64,000 nt of DNA from the NCBI GenBank assembly GCA_947627285.1, contig CANQVL010000002.1, positions 1-64,000 of the forward strand, written 5' to 3'. The translations under genes were made by a program, and so were the position numbers. The notes below the pieces were generated by a model that was given only the letters and a program-made list of their open reading frames with translations, searched no databases and was not told the DNA's origin. Source of the DNA: an uncultured Oscillospiraceae bacterium (GTDB taxonomy: Bacteria > Bacillota > Clostridia > Oscillospirales > Oscillospiraceae). This document shows, in pieces, positions 17,579 to 25,976 of this stretch. Position 1 is the first letter of the stretch; each line of letters starts with the position of its first letter.

Positions 17579-19150
17579 ATGGACGATTGGACAATGTACA
17601 GCAACACCGTTCTCTATTCCCCCAAGACAAAGCTCATGATGGAGTGGGGCGGCATGGGCATGGACCCGGAGTACATCTTCTCCATGGAGAAGAAGATGAA
17701 CACCGCCATGCGCGCCATGCACGAGTTGGAGGGCGGCGCGATAGCCAACCCCGACGAGGAGCGCATGGTGGGCCACTACTGGCTGCGCGCCCCGAAGCTC
17801 GCCCCCACAAAGGAGCTGACTAAGGAGATAACCGACACACTTGCCCACATCAAGGCGTTCGTGGCGGACGTCCACTCCGGTAAGGTCTGCGGCGAGAAGG
17901 GCGGCGTCATGAGGAACGTGATGGTGGGCGGCATCGGCGGCTCGTCTTTGGGGCCCCTGTTCGTCAGCAAGGCGCTGGGGACACCCGAGGACAAGATGAA
18001 GCTCTACTTTTTGGACAACACCGACCCCGCCGGAATGGACGCGGTGTTCCGCGCCGTGGAGCCGGAGCTGGACGAGACGCTTACCGTCATAATCTCCAAG
18101 TCCGGCGGCACAATCGAGACGAGGAACTGCATGGTGGAGGCAAAGGCGTTCTATGAGAGCCACGGGCTGAGCTTCGCAAAGCACACCGTCACAGTCACCG
18201 GCGTGGACTCCAAGCTTGACAAGGTGGCGGTATCCGAGGGCTGGCTCGACAGGTTCCCCATGTGGGACTGGGTGGGCGGACGCACCTCCGTCATGTCCGC
18301 CGTGGGGCTTTTGCCCCTTGCCCTCCAGGGCATAGACATCGACTCCTTCCTCCGGGGCGCCGCGGACTGCGACGAGCTGGGCAGAGAGCCCAACATTCTG
18401 GAAAACCCCTCCGCCATAATGGCGCTTGCCTGGTACCGTATGTCCGGCGGCAAGGGCGGCGTCACCCAGGTGGTACTGCCCTATAAGGACAGCCTGGACC
18501 TGCTGGCAAAGTACCTCCAGCAGCTGGTGATGGAGTCTCTGGGCAAGGAGCTGGATTTGGACGGCAACAAGGTCAACCAGGGCCTTGCCGTAATGGGCAA
18601 CAAGGGCACCTCCGACCAGCACTCCTACGTCCAGCAGCTCGTGGGCGGTCCTGCCAACATCTTTGTGATATTCGTCCAGGTCCTGAAGGACAGGGCTGGG
18701 GAGTCAGTGTGCGTGGGTGAGGACTCCACCTCCGGCGACTACCTGAACGCCTTCATGCTGGGCACCAAGAAGAATCTGGAGGACCACGGGAAGAAGACGA
18801 TGACCGTCACCGTCCCCTGCGTCTCCGCCTACAACGTGGGCCAGCTCATCGCCATCTGGGAGCGCGCCGTGGGCATTTACGCCGCCCTCATCAATATCAA
18901 CGCCTACCATCAGCCCGCCGTGGAGTACGGCAAGAAGTGCGCCGGCGTCCTCATAGAGGTGAAGAACCGCGCCCGCGAGCTGCTTTTGAAGACCGGCAGG
19001 GCGATGACCGCCCCGGAGATCGCCGAGCTCCTGAACGCCGACCCCCAGGACGTCTTCCGCCTCATGCTCCACCTGTGCTCCAACGACCCCGCCCTCACCG
19101 TCACCTACGACGATGACGACGTGACCCTGAGCAAATTCAGCAAAAAATAA
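17579..19150 (+). CDS. pgi: Glucose-6-phosphate isomerase
   Basis: A 523-residue enzyme interconverting glucose 6-phosphate and fructose 6-phosphate. It has a phosphosugar-binding SIS-type core: GGIGGSSLGPLFVSKAL, ISKSGGTIETRN and GNKGTSDQHSYVQQL. AAGGAG lies upstream of the ATG. The position at the end of the glycogen locus connects glucose phosphates to glycolysis. A perfect terminator follows. Confidence 0.95.
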   Translation: MDDWTMYSNTVLYSPKTKLMMEWGGMGMDPEYIFSMEKKMNTAMRAMHELEGGAIANPDEERMVGHYWLRAPKLAPTKELTKEITDTLAHIKAFVADVHSGKVCGEKGGVMRNVMVGGIGGSSLGPLFVSKALGTPEDKMKLYFLDNTDPAGMDAVFRAVEPELDETLTVIISKSGGTIETRNCMVEAKAFYESHGLSFAKHTVTVTGVDSKLDKVAVSEGWLDRFPMWDWVGGRTSVMSAVGLLPLALQGIDIDSFLRGAADCDELGREPNILENPSAIMALAWYRMSGGKGGVTQVVLPYKDSLDLLAKYLQQLVMESLGKELDLDGNKVNQGLAVMGNKGTSDQHSYVQQLVGGPANIFVIFVQVLKDRAGESVCVGEDSTSGDYLNAFMLGTKKNLEDHGKKTMTVTVPCVSAYNVGQLIAIWERAVGIYAALININAYHQPAVEYGKKCAGVLIEVKNRARELLLKTGRAMTAPEIAELLNADPQDVFRLMLHLCSNDPALTVTYDDDDVTLSKFSKK

Positions 19151-19154
19151 CCCC

Positions 19155-19181
19155 AAAGCGGGCGCCTCCGGCGCCCGCTTT
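19155..19181. terminator. Terminator of pgi
   Basis: Arms AAAGCGGGCGCC (19155-19166) and GGCGCCCGCTTT (19170-19181) around TCC, just after the pgi stop codon, with an AT-rich tail. Confidence 0.85.
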
Positions 19182-19198
19182 AATCTTAAAAATTCAAT

Positions 19199-19473
19199 AT
19201 TTTTCCGGCGGCATGTACGTCGGAAAAATCTCCTTATGTCGCGCAAGTGTGTGACATATGGGGTCCCCACGCAATCATGATTGCGTGGGGAGAGGAGGAG
19301 CGAAGCCTGCGCCTGAGCCCTGCTGCTTGCGGCGGGGCGAGGTTAAGCGGCTTCAGCGACGACGGCGGCGCGCGCCGCGCGACAGCAGGAAACGTCCTCT
19401 CGAATTCCGCAGAATTCGAGAGGACGTTTCCGCACGTTCCCCTTTGCAAAAAAAGGCTTCGCCTTTTTTTGCA
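19199..19473 (+). repeat. Composite intergenic repeat, copy C (with internal insertion)
   Basis: It has the palindrome (19199-19229), stem GTCGCGC (19238-19244) with GCGCGAC (19377-19383), AGCAGG, 20-bp inverted-repeat arms around CGC (19388-19430), the linker, and a terminator-like hairpin TGCAAAAAAAGGC (19445-19473) abutting the hisIE stop codon. Between the two stem arms there are about 110 extra bases, including the perfect 28-bp palindrome 19264-19291. The other copies have only 20-30 bases there. Confidence 0.85.
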
Positions 19474-19475
19474 GG

Positions 19476-20123
19476 CTATGTCATCTTTTCCTGCTTCACC
19501 TTTTTGTCGATGACGTGGCGGGAGGCGAGCTCCGCTTTTAGCTCCTCGGGGGTTATGCCCATCTCCACCATGAGGACCGTGGCGTGGTAGGCAAGGTCCG
19601 CAAGCTCGTAGACGGTCTCCCGCTTGTCCCCGGCTTTTCCGGCGATTATCACCTCGGTGGACTCCTCGCCCACCTTCTTTAATATTTTGTCAATTCCCTT
19701 GTCAAAAAGGTAGCTGGTGTAGCTGCCCTCCTTTGGGGAGGCCTTGCGGCCCTGAAGGAGCTCATAGAGCCCCCGATAGGTGAACTCCTCCGGAGCGCCG
19801 CTGTCATAGACCGGCGCGGTGAAGCAGGAGTCCGTACCCAGGTGGCAGGCGGGACCGTCCTTGCGGACCTCCACCACCAGCGCGTCCCTGTCGCAGTCAG
19901 CGGTGATGGAGACGATGTGCTGATAATTGCCGGAGGTCTCCCCCTTGAGCCAGAGCGTCCTGCGGGAGCGGGACCAGAAGCAGGTCAGCCCCTTTTCCAT
20001 GGAGATACCCAGGCTCTCCCTGTTCATGTACGCCAGTGTCAGCACCTTTTTGGACTCAGTATCCACAACTATGGCGGGTATCAGCCCGTTTTCATCAAAT
20101 TTCAGCTCGTCAATGTTCACCAT
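19476..20123 (-). CDS. hisIE: Phosphoribosyl-AMP cyclohydrolase / phosphoribosyl-ATP pyrophosphatase
   Basis: A bifunctional histidine enzyme (steps 2 and 3). The HisI part (about residues 1-110) has WSRSRRTLWLKGETSGN and DCDRDALVV; the HisE part (about 115-215) has KKVGEESTEVIIAGK. The start is taken as ATG 20123 because GAGGTT is about nine bases upstream; ATG 20132 lies almost on top of that site. It is the last his gene and is cut off from hisF by composite repeat copy D. It may depend on read-through or on its own promoter, which I cannot identify. Confidence 0.93.
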   Translation of the reverse strand: MVNIDELKFDENGLIPAIVVDTESKKVLTLAYMNRESLGISMEKGLTCFWSRSRRTLWLKGETSGNYQHIVSITADCDRDALVVEVRKDGPACHLGTDSCFTAPVYDSGAPEEFTYRGLYELLQGRKASPKEGSYTSYLFDKGIDKILKKVGEESTEVIIAGKAGDKRETVYELADLAYHATVLMVEMGITPEELKAELASRHVIDKKVKQEKMT

Positions 20124-20170
20124 AGGTATCATAACCTCACTTCAGTCTGTCAAATAACTCAAAATCAAAT

Positions 20171-20343
20171 ATTTTTCCGGCGGCATGTACGTCGGAAAAA
20201 TTTCCTTTTGTCACGCAAGTGTGCCGCCTACGGCGGCGCGCGCAGCGTGACGGCAGGGAAAAATTTATGAATTTCGCAAAATTCATAAATTTTTCCCGCA
20301 CGTTTCCCCTTTATCCAAAAAGGGCGCAGCCCTTTTTGGATAA
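20171..20343 (+). repeat. Composite intergenic repeat, copy D (inside the his operon)
   Basis: It has the palindrome (20171-20201), stem GTCACGC (20210-20216) with GCGTGAC (20245-20251), GGCAGG, an inverted repeat GGGAAAAATTTATGAATTT with its complement, the CGCACGT..CCCC linker, and a hairpin TTATCCAAAAAGGGC (20311-20343). The hisF reading frame continues into it and stops at 20283, inside the inverted repeat. Confidence 0.85.
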
Positions 20344-21101
20344 GATAACCTCACTGTAATACCCTCGTCCCGGAGGGCTTTTTTTATGTCGGCGACTGTG
20401 GTGTCGCCGAAGTGGAGTATGGAGGCGGCAAGGCCGGCGTCCACGCGGGGGAGGGTCTTGAAAAGCGTAACAAAGTCCTGCACGCTCCCGGCGCCGCCGG
20501 AGGCTATCACCGGGACGCTCACGGCGTCGGAGACGGCGCGGAGCATTTCAATGTCGAAGCCTCTCCGCACGCCGTCGGTGTCGATGGAGTTGAGGACGAC
20601 CTCGCCCGCGCCCTCGCCGGTACAGCGGCGCAGCCACTCAATGGCCTCAAGCCCCGTGTTGTCCCTGCCGCCGCGGGCGAAGACGGTAAAGACGCCGTTT
20701 ACGCGCTTGACGTCGGCGGATATGACCACGCACTGGTCGCCGTAGCGCCTTGCCGCGCGCCCGATGAGCGAGGGGTCGCGTATGGCGCCGGAGTTCACCG
20801 ACACCTTGTCGGCGCCGCATTTGAGGACCCTGTCGAAGTCCTCCAGCGTGTTTATGCCTCCGCCCACGGTGAGGGGAATGAAAATTTGGGAGGCGACGCT
20901 GGTCAGTATGTCGGTAAAGAGCCCGCGCCCCTCGGCGGAGGCGGTTATGTCGTAGAAGACCAGCTCGTCCGCGCCGGAATCGGAGTAGTATTTCGCCAGC
21001 TCCACCGGGGAGCTCACGTCGCGTATGCCCCCGAAATTCACGCCCTTGACGACCCTGCCGTCCCGCACGTCCAGGCAGGGAATGATACGTTTTGTTATCA
21101 T
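20283..21101 (-). CDS. hisF: Imidazole glycerol phosphate synthase, cyclase subunit
   Basis: A 272-residue (beta-alpha)8 barrel. It starts MITKRIIPCLDVRDGRVVKG with the catalytic Asp in CLDVRDG; a second phosphate site is LASGGAGS-like (VIASGGAGS). HisF with HisH makes IGP and AICAR. HisF normally ends at a VRL-like motif and is about 252 residues. Here the last 20 residues (SYPKRAAPF...) are encoded by repeat copy D. The tail follows the complete barrel, so the enzyme probably still works. It overlaps hisA by 4 bp. Confidence 0.95.
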   Translation of the reverse strand: MITKRIIPCLDVRDGRVVKGVNFGGIRDVSSPVELAKYYSDSGADELVFYDITASAEGRGLFTDILTSVASQIFIPLTVGGGINTLEDFDRVLKCGADKVSVNSGAIRDPSLIGRAARRYGDQCVVISADVKRVNGVFTVFARGGRDNTGLEAIEWLRRCTGEGAGEVVLNSIDTDGVRRGFDIEMLRAVSDAVSVPVIASGGAGSVQDFVTLFKTLPRVDAGLAASILHFGDTTVADIKKALRDEGITVRLSYPKRAAPFLDKGETCGKNL

Positions 21102-21811
21102 TCCGCCACCTCAATGGCACGGGAGAGGTCGATGGTCCCGTCGTACAGAGCCCTGCCGATTATCGCGCCGCGTACGCCGGTTTTACGAAGGGCTTTGACG
21201 TCCTCAAGGGTGGTGACCCCGCCGGAGGCGATTATGTCCATGCGGGAGCTTTCGGCGAGCCTTTTGAAAAGTCCCGTGTTGGTGCCGGACATAGCGCCGT
21301 CGGTGGAAATGTCGGTACATATGGCGGTCTTGATGCCCACTGTTTCAAGCCGGGAGATAAAGTCGAAGATCTCCACGCCGCTTGACTCGAGCCAGCCGCG
21401 TACAGCCACGACCCCGTCCCGGGCGTCCGCGCCGACGGCTATCGAATCACCGTATTTTTCTGTCATTTTGATGAGAAAATCAAAGCTTTCAATGGCGGAG
21501 GTGCCGAGTATCACCCGGAAAAATCCCGCGTCCAGGGCGCGCTTTATCGCGTCCTCGTCGCGTATCCCGCCGCCCAGCTCCGCCTTGATGCCGGGAAGCC
21601 GGGCGATGGCGGCGGCAGCGGAAAAATTGCGGCTCACCCCGTCCCGCGCGCCCTCCAGGTCCACCAGGTGCAGGTATTCCGCGCCCTTGTCCCGAAACTC
21701 CGCCGCCTTCTCCGCCGGGTCATCGGAGTATACGGTCATCTTGTCATATTCGCCTCGCCGGAGGCGCACTGCCTTGCCGTCGTAGAGGTCAACGGCGGGA
21801 AATATCTTCAT
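21098..21811 (-). CDS. hisA: ProFAR isomerase
   Basis: A 237-residue barrel isomerising ProFAR to PRFAR. N-terminus KIFPAVDLYDGKAVRL carries the catalytic Asp; ICTDISTDGAMSGTN carries the second. It lies between hisH and hisF, overlapping hisF by 4 bp. Confidence 0.96.
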   Translation of the reverse strand: MKIFPAVDLYDGKAVRLRRGEYDKMTVYSDDPAEKAAEFRDKGAEYLHLVDLEGARDGVSRNFSAAAAIARLPGIKAELGGGIRDEDAIKRALDAGFFRVILGTSAIESFDFLIKMTEKYGDSIAVGADARDGVVAVRGWLESSGVEIFDFISRLETVGIKTAICTDISTDGAMSGTNTGLFKRLAESSRMDIIASGGVTTLEDVKALRKTGVRGAIIGRALYDGTIDLSRAIEVAE

Positions 21812-21820
21812 GGGTACACC

Positions 21821-22429
21821 TCACATTTTCGTGAAATTCCTGAGTATAGCAAGCCCCACGGGACCGCTTTTCTCCGGGTGGAACTGGCACCCCACCACGT
21901 TTTCCCGCTGGACCGACGCCGTCAGCGTGCCGCCGTACTCCGTTACGGCGGTGATGAAGCCGTCGCACCCCGAGGCGTGGTAGGAGTGGACGAAATAGAC
22001 GTGGGAGCCCTCGGGTACGCCGGAATATATTGGTGAGCCGTGCCGGAAGCTCAGGGCGTTCCAGCCGATGTGGGGTATCTTGAGATCAGGGGCTATATAT
22101 TCCGCGATGGGGACGACCGTGCCGGGTATGAGCCCCAGCCCCGCGTGCTCGCCGTACTCAAGGCTTTTTTCAAAGAGGAGCTGCATTCCAAGGCATATGC
22201 CCATCAGCGGCTTTCCGGCGCGCGCCTCCTCAATGACCAGGTCAAAAAGCCCCGTGTCCCTGAGCTTTTTCGCCGCGTCCTCAAAGGCGCCAACGCCCGG
22301 GAGTATGAGCCTGTCGGCACTACGTATCTCCCTCGCGTCGCCTGAGACGACGCACTCCTCCCCGATGGCGGCGAGGGAGCTGCGCAGGGAAAAGAGGTTC
22401 CCGACGCCGTAGTCGATGATCCCCGTCAT
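21821..22429 (-). CDS. hisH: Imidazole glycerol phosphate synthase, glutaminase subunit
   Basis: A 202-residue class I glutamine amidotransferase that delivers ammonia to HisF. The triad is visible: the Cys in GICLGMQLLFE and the His/Glu pair in QFHPEKS. The start overlaps the hisB stop by 4 bp. Confidence 0.96.
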   Translation of the reverse strand: MTGIIDYGVGNLFSLRSSLAAIGEECVVSGDAREIRSADRLILPGVGAFEDAAKKLRDTGLFDLVIEEARAGKPLMGICLGMQLLFEKSLEYGEHAGLGLIPGTVVPIAEYIAPDLKIPHIGWNALSFRHGSPIYSGVPEGSHVYFVHSYHASGCDGFITAVTEYGGTLTASVQRENVVGCQFHPEKSGPVGLAILRNFTKM

Positions 22430-23013
22430 AGCACGCCCTTCGAGGACGGGACGGCGCCGGAGAGCTCCGGGTCGATCCTGACAGCCGCCCTCATGGCGCG
22501 GGCGAATGCCTTGAACGCGCCCTCAACAATGTGGTGCGAGTTGCGTCCGGCGAGGTATTTTATGTGGAGGGTGACGCCCGATTCCCTGACAAATGCGGCG
22601 AAAAATTCCTCCACGAGCTCGGTGTCAAAGGTCCCAATCTTCTGGGCGGGAATGGGCAGATCGAAGCCGAGGAAGCCCCTGCCGGATATGTCCACGGCGC
22701 ACAGCACCAGCGCCTCGTCCATGGGCACCGTGGCGTCGGCGTACCGGCAGATACCCGCCCTGTCGCCCAGAGCCTCCCTGAACGCCCGCCCCAGGCATAT
22801 TCCGATGTCCTCAACGCTGTGGTGGTCGTCCACCTGCGTGTCGCCGGAGCACTCCACCGTCAGGTCAAAGCGCCCGTGTACCGCCAGCAGCGCCAGCATG
22901 TGGTCGAGGAACCCCACGCCGGTGCGGATGTCGTATTTTCCCGAGCCGTCCGGCTCAAGGCACAGTGAGATACGCGTCTCGCCGGTGGTCCTTTCGATTT
23001 CAGCCCTTCTCAT
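22426..23013 (-). CDS. hisB: Imidazoleglycerol-phosphate dehydratase
   Basis: A 195-residue monofunctional IGPD. It has the paired metal-binding motifs FLDHMLALLAVHG and DDHHSVEDIG, repeated as HIKYLAGRNSHHIVE near the C-terminus. Its start overlaps the hisC end by 14 bp, consistent with coupled translation. Confidence 0.96.
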   Translation of the reverse strand: MRRAEIERTTGETRISLCLEPDGSGKYDIRTGVGFLDHMLALLAVHGRFDLTVECSGDTQVDDHHSVEDIGICLGRAFREALGDRAGICRYADATVPMDEALVLCAVDISGRGFLGFDLPIPAQKIGTFDTELVEEFFAAFVRESGVTLHIKYLAGRNSHHIVEGAFKAFARAMRAAVRIDPELSGAVPSSKGVL

Positions 23014-24064
23014 GAAGTACCTCCTTTACAGCGCTTATGAACGCCTCCATCTCTTCTGGAGATCCGACGGTCACCCTGTTGTAGTCCTCGATGGACGGCT
23101 TTGAAAAATGCCGCACAAGTATGCCCTTCTCCCGCAGACGCGCGTACAGCTCCCTGCCGGAGACGGCGGGATGGCGGAGGAAAAGGAAGTTTGCCTTGGA
23201 GTCCGTGAGCTCAAAGCCAAGAGCGCGAAGCTCCAACGCGGTTTTGTCGCGCGTCTCCGCCACGGCGCGGCAGTTTGACATATATATCCCGTTGTCCTCA
23301 AAGGCCGCGACCCCCGCCGCCTGGGTCATGGCGTTTACGTTGTAGGGGTTGGTGCAGTCCTTTATGGCGGTGAGGTCCGCTATAAGCTCGGGACAGGCGA
23401 CGCCGAACCCAAGCCTGGCTCCCGCGAGGGAGTGGGACTTGGAGAAGGTGCGGGTCACCAGCAGGTTTCCATAGCGCTTTGTGAGCGGTATGGTGCTCTC
23501 CGCGCCGAAATCCACATACGCCTCGTCGATGACCACCACGTTGTCCGGGTTGGAGCGCAGGATTTTTTCAATATCCCCAAGCCCCAGCGCCAGCCCCGTG
23601 GGGGCGTTGGGGTTGGCGATAACGATTGTACAGCCCAGCCCCAGATAGTCGCGGCAGTCGATGGAAAAGTCCTTTTTCAGCGGTATTTCCCGCTTTTTAA
23701 TGCCGTGGAGCCCCGCGAGGACGGGGTAGAAGCCGTAGCTTGTCTCTGGGTATGCCACGGCGGTACTGCTGTCGCAAAACGCCATAAAGGCAAAATCAAG
23801 TATCTCGTCAGAGCCGTTTACCGGCAGTACGCACTCCGGCTCCACGCCGAACACCTCCGCCGCCGCCGCGCGCAGTCTCCGCGCCGTGGGGTCGCAGTAG
23901 AGGTTGAGGCTCCCCGCCGCGCCGCCGGCGGCGCTGAGGACGGCGGGGGAGGGGGGATAGGGGGATTCGTTGGTGTTGAGCTTGATGTATTTTTTGTCCC
24001 GTGGCTGTTCGCCCGGAACGTAGACCTCGATGCCGCCGAACCTGGAGGAGCGGAAGCGGCTCAT
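23000..24064 (-). CDS. hisC: Histidinol-phosphate aminotransferase
   Basis: A 354-residue fold-type I PLP enzyme. The lysine motif is RTFSKSHSLAGARLGFG, and substrate-binding NTNESPYPPSP is near the N-terminus. The ATG at 24064 overlaps the hisD stop (ATGA) and follows GAGAGGTGGGG; an in-frame GTG at 24073 is less likely. Confidence 0.95.
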   Translation of the reverse strand: MSRFRSSRFGGIEVYVPGEQPRDKKYIKLNTNESPYPPSPAVLSAAGGAAGSLNLYCDPTARRLRAAAAEVFGVEPECVLPVNGSDEILDFAFMAFCDSSTAVAYPETSYGFYPVLAGLHGIKKREIPLKKDFSIDCRDYLGLGCTIVIANPNAPTGLALGLGDIEKILRSNPDNVVVIDEAYVDFGAESTIPLTKRYGNLLVTRTFSKSHSLAGARLGFGVACPELIADLTAIKDCTNPYNVNAMTQAAGVAAFEDNGIYMSNCRAVAETRDKTALELRALGFELTDSKANFLFLRHPAVSGRELYARLREKGILVRHFSKPSIEDYNRVTVGSPEEMEAFISAVKEVLHEKG

Positions 24065-25344
24065 TTGCCCCACCTCTCAAGCCTTCTCTCCACGCTCCCG
24101 GCGTGTCCGTCCAGACCCTCCCTGTGGGCAAAATACGCTATGTCGGCGCCCTCCCGCAGAAGGGCGGAGGGCTCGTAGAAGAGGTACTGGGATTTTTTCA
24201 CGAAATCGTCCACGCTCAGGGGCGAGGAGAAGCGGGCGGTGCCGCCGGTGGGCAGGGTGTGGTTACAGCCGGCGTAATAGTCCCCAACTGGTTCCGGCGT
24301 CGCGCCGCCCACGAACACTGACCCGGCGTTGGTGACCTTCTCCAGGTACGCCATGGGGTTTTCCGTGTAAATCTCCATGTGCTCCGGCGCTATGCGGTTC
24401 GCCACGTCTATTGCCTTTCCCAGGTCGTCGGTGACGATTATCCTTCCGTTGCGGTCAACGGACGCCCTGGCGATCTCCCGGCGGGGGAGCAGGGGTATCT
24501 GGCGCTCCAGCTCGTCACGAACGGCGCTTGCCAGCTCGACGCAGTCCGTGACCAGCACGGCGGAGGCGTTTTTGTCGTGCTCCGCCTGGCTCAGCAGGTC
24601 CGCCGCCACAAATTCCGGGTCCGCCGTTTTGTCGGCGAGGATGAGTATCTCGCTGGGGCCCGCTATCATGTCGATGGCGACCTTCCCGAAAACCTGACGC
24701 TTTGCCTCGGCGACGTAGGCGTTGCCGGGACCAAGTATCTTGTCCACACGCGGGACGCTCTCGGTTCCGTATGCCAGCGCCGCCACCGCCTGGGCGCCGC
24801 CTATCTTGAATACGCGGTCCGCGCCGCCGATTTTCGCCGCCGCCAGTATCTCCGGCGCCACAGCTCCGCCCTTGGCGGGGGTGACGACGGCGATCTCGCG
24901 GCACCCAGCGATCTTCGCGGGGACCACGCCCATGAGCACGCTGGAAAAGAGCGGCGCGGTGCCTCCGGGGACATATATGCCCACCTTCTCGATGGGGTGT
25001 ACCCTCTGCCCCAGCGTCACACCGGGGCGGGGATTCGTTGTGTAGCCCCGGCGGAGCTGCTTTTCGTGGAAATCCGCGATGTTTGCCGCGGCGCTGCGCA
25101 TCACGCGGATAAATTCAGGGTCAAGGGACGCCACCGCCCCGTCGATCTCCTCGGCTGCCGCCTCCAGGGACTCCGGCGCGCCGCCGTCAAATTTGTCGCA
25201 GTATTCCCGCAGAGCGGCGTCGCCGCGCTCCCGCACGTTTTTAAGTATCTCCGCCACCGGCGCGGAAACGTCCCAGGTCTCCTGGGCCCTTGCGAATATC
25301 TCGCTGTCGGGGACCTGCCCCAATGTCATGAGCTTTATCATCAT
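24061..25344 (-). CDS. hisD: Histidinol dehydrogenase
   Basis: A 427-residue NAD- and zinc-dependent enzyme for the last two steps to histidine. Motifs: GIYVPGGTAPLFSSVLM, DKILGPGNAYVAEAKRQV, MIAGPSEILILAD and SQAEHDKNASAVLVT with zinc ligands. It overlaps hisG by 4 bp. Confidence 0.97.
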   Translation of the reverse strand: MMIKLMTLGQVPDSEIFARAQETWDVSAPVAEILKNVRERGDAALREYCDKFDGGAPESLEAAAEEIDGAVASLDPEFIRVMRSAAANIADFHEKQLRRGYTTNPRPGVTLGQRVHPIEKVGIYVPGGTAPLFSSVLMGVVPAKIAGCREIAVVTPAKGGAVAPEILAAAKIGGADRVFKIGGAQAVAALAYGTESVPRVDKILGPGNAYVAEAKRQVFGKVAIDMIAGPSEILILADKTADPEFVAADLLSQAEHDKNASAVLVTDCVELASAVRDELERQIPLLPRREIARASVDRNGRIIVTDDLGKAIDVANRIAPEHMEIYTENPMAYLEKVTNAGSVFVGGATPEPVGDYYAGCNHTLPTGGTARFSSPLSVDDFVKKSQYLFYEPSALLREGADIAYFAHREGLDGHAGSVERRLERWGK

Positions 25345-25976
25345 TTCACCTCTGTCACCTGGGAAAGCCGCCTCGTAAGCTGGGTGACGGCCTCGTATTT
25401 GAATTTACTGCTGACCCGGTTGGCGATGAGCCGCGCCGAGATGTCGCACACCTGTGAGAGCACGGCAAGACCGTTTTCCCGAAGCGTGGCGCCTGTTTCA
25501 ACTATGTCCACTATCACGTCGGAAAGCCCCAGAATGGGGGCGAGCTCTATCGAGCCGTTTAAGTGTATCATGTCGATTTGCCTGCCAAGCCCCGCGTAGT
25601 AGTCCCGGGCGATCTTTGTGAATTTTGTGGCGACTCGAAGCGTCCTTGCCGGGGCGTCGCGGAAGTCGGGCCGTCCGCACACGCACATTTTGCATTTTCC
25701 TATGCCGAAATCCAGCAGCTCGTAAACCTGCGGCGTGTACTCAAGAAGTATGTCCTTGCCGGCGACGCCCACGTCGGCGGCGCCCCGCTCCACGTATATG
25801 GCAACGTCCGAGGGCTTCACGAAGAAGTACCGGACACCGTTTTCCGCGGATTCGAATATCAGCTTCCTGCCGGGCTCCAGAAGCTCCGGACAGCCGTACC
25901 CCGCCCGCTCAAAGAGGGCGTATACCTTGTCGCCGAGCCTCCCCTTGGGGAGGGCGACGTTGAGTATGTCACTCAC
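25341..25976 (-). CDS. hisG: ATP phosphoribosyltransferase, short form
   Basis: A 211-residue catalytic subunit lacking the C-terminal regulatory domain, which matches the presence of hisZ. Motifs: NVALPKGRLGDKVYALF, GVAGKDILLEY and LRVATKFTKIARDYY. The start is taken as GTG 25976 because AAGGAGG sits eight bases upstream; ATG 25994 is in frame but overlaps that site. It overlaps the hisZ stop by 8 bp. Confidence 0.93.
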   Translation of the reverse strand: MSDILNVALPKGRLGDKVYALFERAGYGCPELLEPGRKLIFESAENGVRYFFVKPSDVAIYVERGAADVGVAGKDILLEYTPQVYELLDFGIGKCKMCVCGRPDFRDAPARTLRVATKFTKIARDYYAGLGRQIDMIHLNGSIELAPILGLSDVIVDIVETGATLRENGLAVLSQVCDISARLIANRVSSKFKYEAVTQLTRRLSQVTEVK

